Counted from the first letter of the stretch, positions 26,176 to 35,607 are shown. The stretch is 64,000 bases of DNA from Streptomyces graminofaciens (GCF_030294945.1 NZ_AP018448.1:1116001-1180000); one strand, 5' to 3'. Notes: generated by a model from the letters alone, not told the origin. Translations and numbers: made by a program.

Positions 26176-27087
26176 ATGGGAGCAAGCCCAGAGGCACAGC
26201 AGTTCGCCCAGTTCCTCGAGAGCGTGAGCGCGAAGTCCTCGACGCCGGGCCTCGACCTGGCCATCGTCCGCGACATCGTCGACTCGAACCACAAGGCGTC
26301 GACAGAGCCAGAAGGCGTCACGTACGCCGAGGTGGACGCGGGCGGCGTCCCCGCCCTCTGGGCCATCCCCGAGGGAGCCGATCCCGACCGGGCTCTGCTC
26401 CACTTCCACTTCGGCGGGTCGGTCACCGCCTCGATGCACTCGGACCGCAAGGCTGCGGGCCATATCGCGAAGGCGGCGGGAGCCCGCTCTCTCGTCGTGG
26501 ACTTCCGCCTGGCGCCCGAACACCCTTACCCGGCGCAGCTCGACGACGCCGAGACGGCGTACCGGTGGCTGCTCTCGCAGGGCTACGAGCCGCGGAACAT
26601 CGGCAGCACGGGCCATTCGATCGGCGGCACCCTCGCGGTGATGCTCCCGCTGCGCCTGCTCGCGCAGGGGGAGGCGACCCCGGGCGCGATCGTCAGCGTC
26701 TCGCCGTGGACCGACCTCACCATCCAGAACGCGTCGGTGGACGAGAACGAGGACAACGACAAGATGCTCAGCAGGAACACTCTTGAGCTCTTCCGCGGAG
26801 CCTGGCTCCAGGAGCCCGGAGTGGACTTCGCCGATCCGAAGATCAGCCTCGTGAACGCCGATCTGACCGGCCTGCCTCCCACGATCGTCCTCTACGGCGA
26901 GTACGAGACCCTCGCCGACGACGGCGCCCAACTGGGCCGTCGCCTCGAGGACTTCAAGGTCACCTCCGAGGTCCACCCGCTGCCCGAGGGACAGCACTCG
27001 TTCGTCCTGGGCGCGGGGCGCGTACCCGAGGTGGACGAGGCGATCCAGCAGATGGGTCAGTGGCTCCGCAAGCACCTCGGCGCGTGA
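26176..27087 (+). CDS. Alpha/beta hydrolase, hormone-sensitive-lipase (HSL) type esterase
   Basis: 303 residues from the ATG at 26176 (AAGGAG upstream). HSL signature: HFHFGG (76-81) in place of HGGG, FRLAPEHPYPAQLDD, and GHSIGG with Ser148. The histidine is in PEGQHSF near the C-terminus; the acid is in GEYETLADD, where a glutamate replaces the common aspartate. It hydrolyses small acyl esters by family; substrate unknown. Its promoter is the second copy of the 31-bp block at 12530. Confidence 0.88.
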   Translation: MGASPEAQQFAQFLESVSAKSSTPGLDLAIVRDIVDSNHKASTEPEGVTYAEVDAGGVPALWAIPEGADPDRALLHFHFGGSVTASMHSDRKAAGHIAKAAGARSLVVDFRLAPEHPYPAQLDDAETAYRWLLSQGYEPRNIGSTGHSIGGTLAVMLPLRLLAQGEATPGAIVSVSPWTDLTIQNASVDENEDNDKMLSRNTLELFRGAWLQEPGVDFADPKISLVNADLTGLPPTIVLYGEYETLADDGAQLGRRLEDFKVTSEVHPLPEGQHSFVLGAGRVPEVDEAIQQMGQWLRKHLGA

Positions 27088-27102
27088 GCTGAAGCCACAC
27101 CG

Positions 27103-27130
27103 GGCGGAGCGGCCTTTCGGCCGGACCGCC
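27103..27130 (+). terminator. Hairpin terminator after the HSL-type esterase
   Basis: A two-part stem, GGCGG/CCGCC outside and CGGCC/GGCCG inside, with a TTTC loop starts 16 bp beyond the stop codon. Confidence 0.65.
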
Positions 27131-27270
27131 GCACCACCGCGATGCCGGTGACCGGTCCGCCTGTCGCCGGCATCCTGCTCGACCATGTGGGCCGGCATGC
27201 GGTACTTGTGTCCGACACGGTTCCGCACACAGCCACACCACCGTCCCTTGATGCCACAAAGGAGTGCGCG

Positions 27271-29160
27271 ATGGGAACGTACGAGGATGTCTTCCGCGCC
27301 AGTACCGAGGACCCGGAGAGCTTCTGGCTGAAGGCGGCGGAGGGCATCGACTGGGATGTCACCCCACGACGCGCCCTGGACTCCTCGGGTGCCCCCTTCC
27401 ACCGCTGGTTTCCCGACGGTCGGCTCAACGTCTGTTTCAACGCGGTCGACCGGCACGTCGAGGCCGGCCGCGGTGAACAGGCTGCGCTCATCTATGACTC
27501 GCCCGTGACCGACACCCGGCGCACCTACACCTATGTGCAGCTGAGGGACGAGGTGGCGGCTTTCGCGGGAGCACTCGGGCGGCTCGGTGTCGGGCACGGC
27601 GACCGTGTGGTGATCTACATGCCGATGGTCCCCGAGGCCGTTGTCGCGATGCTGGCCTGCGCACGTATCGGCGCGGTGCACTCGGTCGTCTTCGGCGGGT
27701 TCGCCCCGCGCGAACTCGCGCTGCGCATCGATGACGCGGCCCCCAAGGTGGTCGTCTCCGCCTCCTGCGGCATCGAGGGCAAGCGTGTCATCGCGTACAA
27801 GCCCCTGCTCGACGAGGCGATCGAGCTCGCGGCCCACAAGCCGGAGAAGAGCGTGATCCTGCAACGCCCGCAGGAGACGGCCGAGTTGGGGCCTCACGAT
27901 CTCGACTGGGCCGACCTGGTGGCTGCCGCGCCGCCGGCCGACTGTGTTCCCGTCCCCGCAACCGACCCCCTCTACATCCTCTACACCTCCGGAACCACCG
28001 GAAAGCCCAAGGGAGTCGTGCGTGACTGCGGCGGCTACGCGGTCGCCCTCCACTGGTCGATGGGGGCCGTCTACGACGTGGGCCCGGGCGAGACGATGTT
28101 CACCGGCTCCGATGTCGGCTGGGTCGTCGGGCACTCGTACATCGTCTACGCGCCCTTGCTGGTCGGTGCGACGACGGTGCTGTACGAGGGCAAGCCGGTG
28201 GGCACCCCGGACGCGGGCCAGTTCTGGCGCGTTGCCGCCGAGTACGGGGTCAGGACCATGTTCACGGCACCCACCGCGTTCCGGGCGATCAGGAAGGAGG
28301 ACCCGCAGGGAACGCTCACCGCGGGCTACGACCTGACCGGCCTGCGCCACCTCTTCCTCGCCGGCGAGCGCCTCGATCCCGAGACCTACCACTGGGCGAG
28401 CGATCTGCTGGGCATCCCGGTGATCGACCACTGGTGGCAGACCGAGACCGGCTGGCCCATCGTCGCCAACCCGGTGGGCATCGAGGCGGCTCCCCTCAAG
28501 CCCGGGTCTCCCACCCGCCCGCTGCCGGGATGGGACGTCCGGGTCCTCGACGCTTCGGGCGAGCCGGTGCCCGCAGGCGTCGACGGCGCGATCGTCGTGC
28601 GGCTCCCGCTGCCGCCCGGCGCGCTGCCCACGCTCTGGCAGGACGACGACCGGTACGTCGCCTCCTACCTCTCCGCCTACACCGGCTACTACCTGACCGG
28701 CGACAGCGGTCACATCGACGACGACGGCTACGTCTTCGTCATGGGCCGCACCGATGACGTCATCAACGTCGCCGGACACCGCCTGTCCACCGGCAGCATG
28801 GAAGAGGCCCTGGCCGCCCATCCCGACGTCGCCGAATGCGCCGTCATCGGCGTCGCCGACGCCCTGAAGGGGCAGGTACCGCGCGGCTTCGTCGTCCTGA
28901 AAGCCGACGTCGACCGCGAACCGGGCGAGGTCGAGGCCGAACTCGTCCAGCTCGTGCGCGAGCGCATCGGCGCCGTCGCCTCCCTCAAGGACGTCGCGGT
29001 AGTAGCCGCCCTGCCCAAGACCCGCTCGGGAAAGATCCTCCGCAAGACGATGCGCGGCATCGCCGACGGCCGCGACGAACCCATCCCCTCCACAGTGGAC
29101 GACCCCGGTGTCATCGAGGCCCTGCGCCCTGTTCTCCGCCGCGCCGGTCACACCCCGTGA
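27271..29160 (+). CDS. prpE: Propionyl-CoA synthetase (acyl-CoA synthetase, PrpE type)
   Basis: 629 residues, the usual PrpE length; ATG at 27271 behind AAAGGAG. Motifs: FNAVDRHVEAGRGEQAALIY, YTSGTTGKPKGVVRDCGGYA, GSDVGWVVGHSYIVYAPLL, DHWWQTETGWPI, YLTGDSGHIDDDGYVFVMGR, TDDVINVAGHRLSTGSMEE, and the acetylatable catalytic lysine in TRSGKILRKTMR. It activates propionate (or a related short acid) to the CoA thioester. It stands alone, between an esterase and a decayed kinase-like gene. Acetyl-CoA synthetase is the alternative, less likely by motif. Confidence 0.9.
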   Translation: MGTYEDVFRASTEDPESFWLKAAEGIDWDVTPRRALDSSGAPFHRWFPDGRLNVCFNAVDRHVEAGRGEQAALIYDSPVTDTRRTYTYVQLRDEVAAFAGALGRLGVGHGDRVVIYMPMVPEAVVAMLACARIGAVHSVVFGGFAPRELALRIDDAAPKVVVSASCGIEGKRVIAYKPLLDEAIELAAHKPEKSVILQRPQETAELGPHDLDWADLVAAAPPADCVPVPATDPLYILYTSGTTGKPKGVVRDCGGYAVALHWSMGAVYDVGPGETMFTGSDVGWVVGHSYIVYAPLLVGATTVLYEGKPVGTPDAGQFWRVAAEYGVRTMFTAPTAFRAIRKEDPQGTLTAGYDLTGLRHLFLAGERLDPETYHWASDLLGIPVIDHWWQTETGWPIVANPVGIEAAPLKPGSPTRPLPGWDVRVLDASGEPVPAGVDGAIVVRLPLPPGALPTLWQDDDRYVASYLSAYTGYYLTGDSGHIDDDGYVFVMGRTDDVINVAGHRLSTGSMEEALAAHPDVAECAVIGVADALKGQVPRGFVVLKADVDREPGEVEAELVQLVRERIGAVASLKDVAVVAALPKTRSGKILRKTMRGIADGRDEPIPSTVDDPGVIEALRPVLRRAGHTP

Positions 29161-29218
29161 TCGACTGTCGCCTTCCCCGGCTGACGGTGGGCGGGCGCGC
29201 CCGGCGGACTGCCCCACC

Positions 29219-29600
29219 GGAGCCTTTGACGCCGATCATGTCGCGACCTGGGGTCTCCCCAGCGACCCGGCAGTCGTCTCCACGGCCCGCGTCCAGGCAT
29301 CCGATCAACTGACCGCCTGAGGGCTGGAAGAACTGGCCTTCACCACCGAACTCGTGGTCAGCGAACTGGTGGTCAGCGAACTGGTGACGACCGCCATCCG
29401 CTACGGCAAGAGCCCCATCAAACTGCGGATGATCCTTCAGTCCGCCCTGACGTGCGAAGTCTCCGACACCAGCAGCACCGCCCCGCACCTGCGCCGTGCC
29501 CGGGTCTTCGACGAGGGCGGCCGCGGCCTGCTCCTCGTCGCCCACCCCACCGAACACTGGGGCACACGGCACAACCGCGAGGGCAAGGCCATCTGGGGGA
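29219..29600 (+). pseudogene. Anti-sigma/ATPase-domain (HATPase_c) regulator remnant
   Basis: One frame reads HVATWGLPSDPAVVSTARVQ and ASDQLTA, then TGA at 29318, then GLEELAFTTELVVSELV through EVSDTSSTAPHLRRARVFDEGGRG. This is the ATP-binding domain fused to SpoIIE-type regulators in Streptomyces, where Trp (TGG) normally stands at the stop. The helix VVSELV is duplicated by a perfect 15-bp tandem repeat at 29354-29383. The C-terminus shifts frame after GKAIW. The gene is dead, with three separate lesions. Confidence 0.75.
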
Positions 29601-29728
29601 GCAGGCGATTCCAGCTTCCGTTGCAGAACTCCCATCCGCTCTGGCGTGAGGTTCTTGCGCGAGCTGCGCCGCGCGACTTCGTGCCCCATGCCGGGACCCA
29701 CTTGCCACAGCCCACCCGACCGCATAGT

Positions 29729-29742
29729 ATTATGATCGTAAT
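29729..29742. promoter_or_regulatory. Operator ATTATGATCGTAAT upstream of the old yellow enzyme gene
   Basis: This 14-bp near-palindrome is the exact reverse complement of the site at 36482-36495. It is related to the site at 35594-35607 with two central changes. It lies 149 bp before the OYE start. Confidence 0.7.
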
Positions 29743-29890
29743 TTGATAGGCCGACGCCGACTCCGACTCCGCCGGCGGGCGCAGGGCGGGTGCGTCTTCG
29801 GACCCGGAAGCAGAAGAGCCCGGTGTCCACGTCCGCGGTGTCCGCCCCCGCCCCTTTCGGAACCACCACCCATCACCTGAGGAATCACCC

Positions 29891-30958
29891 ATGCTCAACG
29901 CCCTGTGGAACCCGACCGTCGTCGGAGAGATCGCCCTCCCGCACAGGCTGGCCATGGCCCCCCTAACCCGCAGCAGGGCCACCCCGGACGGCGTGCCGAC
30001 CGAGCTGAACGCCGAGTACTACGCCCAGCGCGCCTCGCACGCGCTCATCATCACCGAGGGCACCCAGCCCTCCGCCGACGGCCAGGGCTACCCGGTGACC
30101 CCGGGTATCTACACCGAGGATCACATCGCCGGCTGGCGCAAGGTCACCGACGCCGTACACAAGGCCGACGGACGCATCGTCATCCAGCTGATGCACACCG
30201 GGCGCGTCTCCCACCCGGACAACACCCCCCACCACCGGCAGCCGGTGGCACCCTCCGCGATCAAGCCGGCCGGCCAGACGTTCACCCCGTCCGGGCTCCA
30301 GGAGATGCCGGAGCCGCGCGAACTGTCCACCGAGGAGGTCGCCGCGACGGTCGACGACTTCCGGCGCGCCGCCGCGGCCGCCATCGCGGCCGGCGCCGAC
30401 GGCGTCGAGATCCACGGGGCCAACGGCTACCTGGTCAACCAGTTCCTCTTCCCCAGCACCAACCAGCGCACGGATCAGTACGGGGGCTCCCTCGACAACC
30501 GCATCCGTTTCGCGGTGGAGGTCGCCACGGCCGTGGCCGACGAGATCGGCGCCGGCCGCACCGGCATCCGGATCTCTCCCGGCAACCCCTTCCAGCTCAA
30601 CGACCTCGCGGAGAGCGACCCGCACGAGCTCTACCCGCACCTCCTGCGCGCCCTCGCCCCCCTCAACCTCGCCTACCTGCACATCGGCCACGGCGGCGAC
30701 GAGGAACTCCTCTTCACCCTCCGCAAGTTGTGGCCGACCACGCTGATCCTCAACCGGGCCGGTGCCGACATCGCCACCCGCGCCAAGGACGTCGAAGACG
30801 GTCTGGCCGACGTCGTCACCGTCGGCACCATGGCCCTCGCCAATCCCGACCTCGTCGAGCGCGTACGCTCCGGCGCCCCCCTGAACACCCCCGACCCCGC
30901 CACCTTCTACGGCGGCGGCGCGGCCGGCTACACCGACTACCCCACCCACGCCGCCTGA
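29891..30958 (+). CDS. Alkene reductase, old yellow enzyme (OYE) family
   Basis: 355 residues. FMN-binding TIM barrel of the NemA/OYE class: LWNPTVVGEIALPHRLAMAP, LTRSRA, IQLMHTGRVSHPDN, and the substrate-binding HGANGYLVNQFLFPSTNQRT (H-x2-N pair) and DQYGGSLDNR. It should reduce activated C=C bonds of enones, nitro compounds or maleimides with NADPH. It shares an operator with the quinone oxidoreductase at 36603, which suits a common electrophile-detoxification role. Confidence 0.93.
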   Translation: MLNALWNPTVVGEIALPHRLAMAPLTRSRATPDGVPTELNAEYYAQRASHALIITEGTQPSADGQGYPVTPGIYTEDHIAGWRKVTDAVHKADGRIVIQLMHTGRVSHPDNTPHHRQPVAPSAIKPAGQTFTPSGLQEMPEPRELSTEEVAATVDDFRRAAAAAIAAGADGVEIHGANGYLVNQFLFPSTNQRTDQYGGSLDNRIRFAVEVATAVADEIGAGRTGIRISPGNPFQLNDLAESDPHELYPHLLRALAPLNLAYLHIGHGGDEELLFTLRKLWPTTLILNRAGADIATRAKDVEDGLADVVTVGTMALANPDLVERVRSGAPLNTPDPATFYGGGAAGYTDYPTHAA

Positions 30959-30971
30959 CGAAGAGCAGCCC

Positions 30972-31003
30972 GGTGCCCGAGGAAACCACCACCTTCGGGC
31001 GCC
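30972..31003 (+). terminator. Hairpin after the OYE gene
   Basis: GCCCGA/TCGGGC forms the core (30975-30980 with 30995-31000), extended on both sides by G:C and G:U pairs. It begins 14 bp after the OYE stop codon. Confidence 0.5.
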
Positions 31004-31159
31004 TCGACACAGCTGCGGCGCACAGAGGCCGGCGACCCGAGGAGTTACGGGACGCGACCGACGTGCGCCGCAGCGGTTTCACCTCACACCCCGGCGTTCT
31101 GCGCCGCGATCGAGGGAGTCGGCGTCACGGCCCAGACCGATACCGGTCGCCGCCGAGGC

Positions 31160-31660
31160 TCACCCCTGCGAGGGAGGCACCGGGAAGAGCATGCAGCTAC
31201 TGGTGGCATGGGCGAGCAGACGATCCGTGCCGTCGACCAACTGCGCCTGGGCCAGGGCGGTTTGACGGCTTTTGCTGACCACTGTGCCGATGGCGCGTAC
31301 CGTACCCGTGTCCACGGTGATCCGTCGCAGGAACTTCACCGTGAGGTCGAGCGAGGTGTACGCAACACCCTGGGGAAGGGTCGACTGGACTGCGCAACCA
31401 GCCGCCGAGTCGAGCAGGGTGGCGAAGATGCCGCCGTGCACGCTGCCGATCGGGTTGTAGTGCTCCTCACCCGGCGTCAGGGAGAAGACCGCCCTACCGG
31501 GCTCCACCTCGCTCAGAGTGAAGTCGATGGAGTAATTGATGGGCGGCCCCGGCAGTCGCCCCGCCTGCAACTCACGCAGGAAGTCGATGCCGGCCATGCG
31601 TCCGGCGGCTTCCGCCAGGATCGCGGGATCTTCCCATTGATACGTACGCGTTCGTCCCAC
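31160..31660 (-). CDS. PaaI-type hotdog-fold thioesterase
   Basis: 166 residues, single hotdog domain. The signature HGGIFATLLDSAAGCAVQS follows YNPIGSVHGG, as in PaaI/DUF4442 thioesterases where this helix carries the catalytic residues. It is expected to hydrolyse acyl- or phenylacyl-CoA in the cytosol. It is divergent from an HxlR gene with 62 bp between starts, and therefore likely regulated by it. Confidence 0.88.
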   Translation of the reverse strand: MGRTRTYQWEDPAILAEAAGRMAGIDFLRELQAGRLPGPPINYSIDFTLSEVEPGRAVFSLTPGEEHYNPIGSVHGGIFATLLDSAAGCAVQSTLPQGVAYTSLDLTVKFLRRITVDTGTVRAIGTVVSKSRQTALAQAQLVDGTDRLLAHATSSCMLFPVPPSQG

Positions 31661-31722
31661 GACCGGGCACCTTCCGTCTGACTTTTGAAAACGAAGCTAG
31701 TTTCCCGCTCACCTGACTGTCA

Positions 31723-32220
31723 ATGACGAAGCCAGACCCTTACGATGACGGGATGGAGTGGCTTGAGGCGAGCACGGAGAACTGCCCCGTCCAGCGCACG
31801 CTCGACGTTGTCGGAGAGAAATGGACGTTGCTGATCCTGCGTGACGCCGTCAACGGAGTCCGCCGCTTCGACGACTTCCACCGCCACATCGGCCTGTCGG
31901 AAGCCGTCCTCAGCGACCGCCTCCGGAAGCTGATCGCAGTCGGCATCCTGAAGACTGTCCCCTACCAGGAGCCGGGCAGCCGCTCCCGCAACGAGTACCG
32001 CCTGACCCGCAAGGGCTGGGATCTGTGGCCTGTCCTGATGGCGCTGAGCCAGTGGGGCGAGGCGTACGCCCTCGGCCCCGAGGGGCCCGTACTGGACATC
32101 CGTCACACCGACTGCGACGCCCCGGTCCGCGTCGTCGTCGAGTGTTCCGCGGAGCACTCCACCCTTACCGCCGCGGAAGTCACCGCCCGACTCGGACCCG
32201 GTGCCCGCATCCGGTCGTGA
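31723..32220 (+). CDS. HxlR family transcriptional regulator
   Basis: 165 residues; an internal ATG at 31753 is an alternative. The winged helix is clear in TENCPVQRTLDVVGEKWTLL and AVNGVRRFDDFHRHIGLSEAVLSDRL, with a basic wing SRSRNEYRLTRKGWDL. Cys20 in ENCPVQ holds the redox-sensor position. It is divergent from the PaaI thioesterase over a region with a weak GAAAAC/GTTTCC inverted repeat (31687-31705). Confidence 0.9.
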   Translation: MTKPDPYDDGMEWLEASTENCPVQRTLDVVGEKWTLLILRDAVNGVRRFDDFHRHIGLSEAVLSDRLRKLIAVGILKTVPYQEPGSRSRNEYRLTRKGWDLWPVLMALSQWGEAYALGPEGPVLDIRHTDCDAPVRVVVECSAEHSTLTAAEVTARLGPGARIRS

Positions 32221-32341
32221 GCACGCCGGTCATGTGGACGCCGGACATGGGCACGACGGTCATGATATTACGCACGTCAGGCCATGGATTACCCTTGAGT
32301 GCGAAGCATCGGCCTTACGGAGCGAACGGAGGAAGCTCGTG

Positions 32342-32911
32342 GTGCGCTACGCCAAGGAGCACAAGCAGGTGACGCGGCGACGCATCATCGAGAAGGCCGG
32401 CCACCGGTTCAAGCAGGACGGCATCGACGGCTCGGGCATCTCCACGCTGATGGCGGACGCGGGGCTCACCAACGGAGCCTTCTACGCCCACTTCTCGTCC
32501 AAGGACGACCTCGTCGCCCATGTCGTGGCCGAGGAACTGCACACGCAGGTCGCGGGGTACAGCACCCTGCGACCCGGCCGCCCGGGACTCGAGGACCTCA
32601 TTCGCGAGTACCTGTCCCCCGAGCACCGGGACAACCCCGGCCTCGGATGCCCCTCCGCCGCCCTTCTCGACGAGATCGGCCGCTGCGAGGACGGGACCAG
32701 GCAGGCCTACAGCGACGGCGCGCGGGCCATCCTGGAGGAGATCTCCGCCCGCCTGACACCCGAGGACCCGCGGTCCGCTCAGGCCAAGGCCATCGGGCTG
32801 TTCACCATGCTGGTGGGGACGATGCAGCTGTCCCGCGCCCTGTCCGACCGGAAGCGCGCCGATGAGGTCCTTGAGCTGGGGATCGAGAACGCTCTCGCGT
32901 TCATGGGGTGA
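32342..32911 (+). CDS. TetR family transcriptional regulator
   Basis: 189 residues from a GTG at 32342 (or 32339), both behind GGAGGAAG; the longer upstream frame is not needed. N-terminus MRYAKEHKQVTRRRIIEKAG and HTH GIDGSGISTLMADAGLTNGA are almost identical to the TetR at 35837, differing at only two positions across the recognition segment. The two should bind similar operators. It precedes, in convergent orientation, a ruined hydrolase gene that was probably part of its cassette. Confidence 0.9.
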   Translation: MRYAKEHKQVTRRRIIEKAGHRFKQDGIDGSGISTLMADAGLTNGAFYAHFSSKDDLVAHVVAEELHTQVAGYSTLRPGRPGLEDLIREYLSPEHRDNPGLGCPSAALLDEIGRCEDGTRQAYSDGARAILEEISARLTPEDPRSAQAKAIGLFTMLVGTMQLSRALSDRKRADEVLELGIENALAFMG

Positions 32912-33022
32912 GGCGGAAGGCGAGGTCGCGTCAGTGAACGGGTGTTTCGAGCCGCTCACCCAAAGGGCGCCACGACCCTGAGGCACCACCCTCGGCCCAG
33001 ACTACGACCGCACGCACGCCTT

Positions 33023-33793
33023 TTACCGCTCGAGGAACTCGAGAGCCGTCTCCACGAACTGCCCGTGGAACTGGAAGATGCCGCCATGGCCGGCGTCGGG
33101 GTAGAGGACCAACTCGCCGTTCGGCACTCGCCGTTCGGCACTCGCCGCGCCAGGTCGACCGAGTTCTGGGTCGGAACCATCCTGTCGCTCTCGCCGTTTG
33201 CGACGAGCACCTGCTGGTGGATGACCGAGAGGTCTTGGGGCCGCTCCAGCCCCCAACGGTGAATGGCCTTGAGCTGAGCGCCGTACGACGTGAGAGATCG
33301 CCTTGTCCCTGCCCTGGGTGCGCTCCTTCAGGCGGGCCAGGAACGTCTTCCCGGCCCGACGCCCATTGGCGGTACGGGTGAAGAAGAGGAACTGCTTCGG
33401 GTCCTGAAGGGTGAGCAGCCCCCGAACGGTGTCGAGATGGGACAGCCGGGTCACGTCCTTGATGCCCTCGCCACCCGCCGGACCGGTACCCGTGAGGATC
33501 AGCTTGCGGACGAGGTCCGGATCGGTCTGCGCGATCACCTGGGCGACCATGCCGCCCATCGAGAAGCCGTGGAGATCGACGTACTCGAGCCCGAGTGCCC
33601 GGATGAACGTGACGGCGTCCTTCGCCATCGCCTGGATGGTGCGCGGCGTCGAACCGCTGGAAGCACCGACACCCCTGTTGTCGAAGGTGACGACGTAACG
33701 CTTGGCGGCGATGCCGTCGACGACCCGGGGGTCCCAGTTGTCGAGAACCGCGGCGAGGTGGGTGAGGAAGACCGACGTGATGCTGAGAGGCTC
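33023..33793 (-). pseudogene. Broken DNWDP-type alpha/beta hydrolase
   Basis: The minus strand encodes FLTHLAAVLDNWDPRVVDGI, FDNRGVGASSGSTP, and HGFSMGGM with the nucleophile serine, matching the hydrolase at 37711. Three lesions are visible. The first ~45 residues are missing (a stop precedes EPLSIT). A frameshift occurs near 33290. A 14-bp tandem duplication CTCGCCGTTCGGCA at 33113-33140 shifts the frame again just before NGELVLYPDAGHGGIFQFH. The catalytic regions otherwise survive, so inactivation looks recent. Confidence 0.82.
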
Positions 33794-34407
33794 GACCGCT
33801 CAGGGTTCCGATGTCCGCGGCCTTTGACCATTGACCCCCGCAGACTGCAGCCCGTCGGAGTCGACTCTTCAGGTCGCGGACGAGGTGCTCGCACCGAGGC
33901 CCGGCGCGACAGGTCGGGCACGGTGCGCCCGGACATCGAGCGGTCGTGAAGGTTCGGCGCACCGGGACACGCCGACACCTGCCGACACCACCACGGACGA
34001 CCCAAGACGAGTCAGCCGACGATGACGGCACCAAACATGAGCGAAGGGTGCGTGGGCGACCCGCCTCGAAGGCGTCGAGATCCCAGAGGCATCCGGCGCC
34101 CTCGGGACAGCGACGTATCGGAGGGCGAAGGAGCAAGGCCATGGCGGAAGCGACCGTCGCGCACGCCACGGGCGATGGGGGCGGGCCCGTTGGCGCGCTC
34201 CCCGTGCTATGCCGTCGGCGACGATACGGCGGAGCACCGACACGGTCGGCCGCCGGTTCGGGAGACCTCGTCGGCGGCCCGGCGCTCATTGCGTACGCGG
34301 GCCGAACAGGCCAGTCAGGTCGCGCGTCGGACATCTCCGCGAGGTCCCGGTGGGGACACGGAGTCGGCCACCAGGTCCCGTGGCGGTGACGTTCGCCCAT
34401 CGCGCGA
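33794..34407. other. Gene-free stretch
   Basis: About 610 bp in which I find no protein similarity; the open frames are arginine-rich chance frames. It separates the broken hydrolase from the terminator pair at 34408-34495. The N-terminal part of the broken hydrolase may have been lost in whatever event created this stretch. Confidence 0.4.
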
Positions 34408-34438
34408 GCGCCGCCTCACACAAGCCGTGAGGCGGCGC
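34408..34438. terminator. Hairpin, 11-bp perfect stem
   Basis: GCGCCGCCTCA pairs with TGAGGCGGCGC around a 9-base loop. It is the second of two hairpins downstream of the minus-strand hydrolase. Confidence 0.6.
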
Positions 34439-34452
34439 CTGCACGATGCCTC

Positions 34453-34495
34453 GGCCCCGCCGCCGCCCCCGCGTTGCGGGGGCGGCGGCGGGGCC
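34453..34495 (-). terminator. Hairpin, 20-bp perfect GC stem with 3-base loop
   Basis: Bases 34453-34472 are the exact reverse complement of 34476-34495. It starts 7 bp after the stop codon of the hydrolase at 34503. The extreme GC stem should stop or pause RNA polymerase even without a U tract. Confidence 0.8.
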
Positions 34496-34502
34496 GGTGC
34501 GG

Positions 34503-35354
34503 TCAGGCGGCGAGGAAGTCGGCCACCTGCGTGGTGAAGGCCTTGGCGTACTGGAACAGGAACGCGTGGCCGGCACCGGTGTAGAGCACGAGAGTGGCGT
34601 TGTCGAGGTGCTGGACCGCGACATAGGAGTTATGGGCGGGGATCATCACGTCGTGCAGGCCGTTGGCGTAGAGGACGGGCTGCTTGATCGCCTCCAGTTC
34701 CGCCACGACCTCGTCGAAGGGCGCCGCCAGAAGGGTGGCCGCCGCGGTGAGCATGCCCTGGGCCGCCGCCTCGGAGACCGCGGGGCCGCCGGCGGCGAGC
34801 CGGGTCGCGACGTGGTCGAAGTGCTCGCGCCCGGACGCGCGGGCCGTCTCCGTCTCGGGGTAGAACAGGTAGAACATGTCCTCCAGGTCGGCATCGGGCT
34901 TGGCCATGATGCCCAGGACCTTCTCGCTGAAGGGCGGAGCGTCGGGCACCCAGCCGGCCGGGCCGCTGCCCGCCACGACGACCTTGCGCACCAGCTCGGG
35001 GCGCCGCACGGCCACCCGCTGGGCCACGATGCCACCCAGGGACCAGCCGAGCAGGTCGGCCTGCGAGAGGCCGAGTGCGTCGATGAACTCGATGGCGCCC
35101 TGGGCGAATCCCTCGAGGGAGTCACGCGGCTCGCCGTCGGTGTAGCCGACGCCGACGTTGTCGAACACGATCACGTCGTGGTCGGCGGCCAGGTAGTCCA
35201 GGAACTCCGGGTCCCACCAGTCGATGGTGCCGCGGAAGCGGTTCAGCAGGACCAGCGGGACACCGCCCTGCGGACCCATCCGCCGGTAGGTGAACCGCGC
35301 GGAGGGACCCTCGACGATGAGGTCCTCGGCCTTGTCTGCCAGATAGGTGCTCAT
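34503..35354 (-). CDS. Alpha/beta hydrolase of the DNWDP subfamily (divergent member)
   Basis: 283 residues from the ATG at 35354. Ser105 in GWSLGG is the nucleophile, His in TGAGHAFLFQYA the base. The oxyanion loop is LNRFRGTIDWWDP, with Asn in place of His, and the following strand is IVFDNVGVGYTDG. It is closest in design to the hydrolase at 16020 (both have HFRG/RFRG). The 482-bp region upstream, shared with the TetR at 35837, holds two operator candidates. Confidence 0.88.
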   Translation of the reverse strand: MSTYLADKAEDLIVEGPSARFTYRRMGPQGGVPLVLLNRFRGTIDWWDPEFLDYLAADHDVIVFDNVGVGYTDGEPRDSLEGFAQGAIEFIDALGLSQADLLGWSLGGIVAQRVAVRRPELVRKVVVAGSGPAGWVPDAPPFSEKVLGIMAKPDADLEDMFYLFYPETETARASGREHFDHVATRLAAGGPAVSEAAAQGMLTAAATLLAAPFDEVVAELEAIKQPVLYANGLHDVMIPAHNSYVAVQHLDNATLVLYTGAGHAFLFQYAKAFTTQVADFLAA

Positions 35355-35593
35355 GATGTCCTTTTCCTCTTGACGGGTGCGCGTGACATCTCGCGGGTCT
35401 GCCCGCGCAGCACACCGCAGACGTGCCGAGACGGCGGGACGGAGTTCTCTTCGCCGGCGCCCGATGCACTGCACCGGCACTGTCGACCAGGTCACACAGC
35501 GGCAGGTGCCTACCCATTGCCAGCCGGCTCGTTCCGATCACCCCGGCATCCGCCTCGCCGAGCACTGAGGCGGCGCCGGCCGGGGGTAATTGA

Positions 35594-35607
35594 ATTACAT
35601 TCATAAT
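35594..35607. promoter_or_regulatory. Operator ATTACATTCATAAT between hydrolase and TetR genes
   Basis: It matches ATTACGATCATAAT (36482) in 12 of 14 positions, both changes being central. Together with the following ACTA it also matches the complement of the 29729 site. It is 240 bp upstream of the hydrolase start. Confidence 0.6.

Noticed and set aside
26119..29217. Very long minus-strand open frame (about 1030 codons) across the esterase and prpE
   Set aside because: It is antisense to two clear genes, has no recognisable domain, and is explained by GC bias on the opposite strand.
31687..31705. GAAAAC/GTTTCC inverted repeat before the HxlR gene as an operator
   Set aside because: Arms mismatch at one of six pairs and the spacer is 7 bp; too weak to list as a separate feature.
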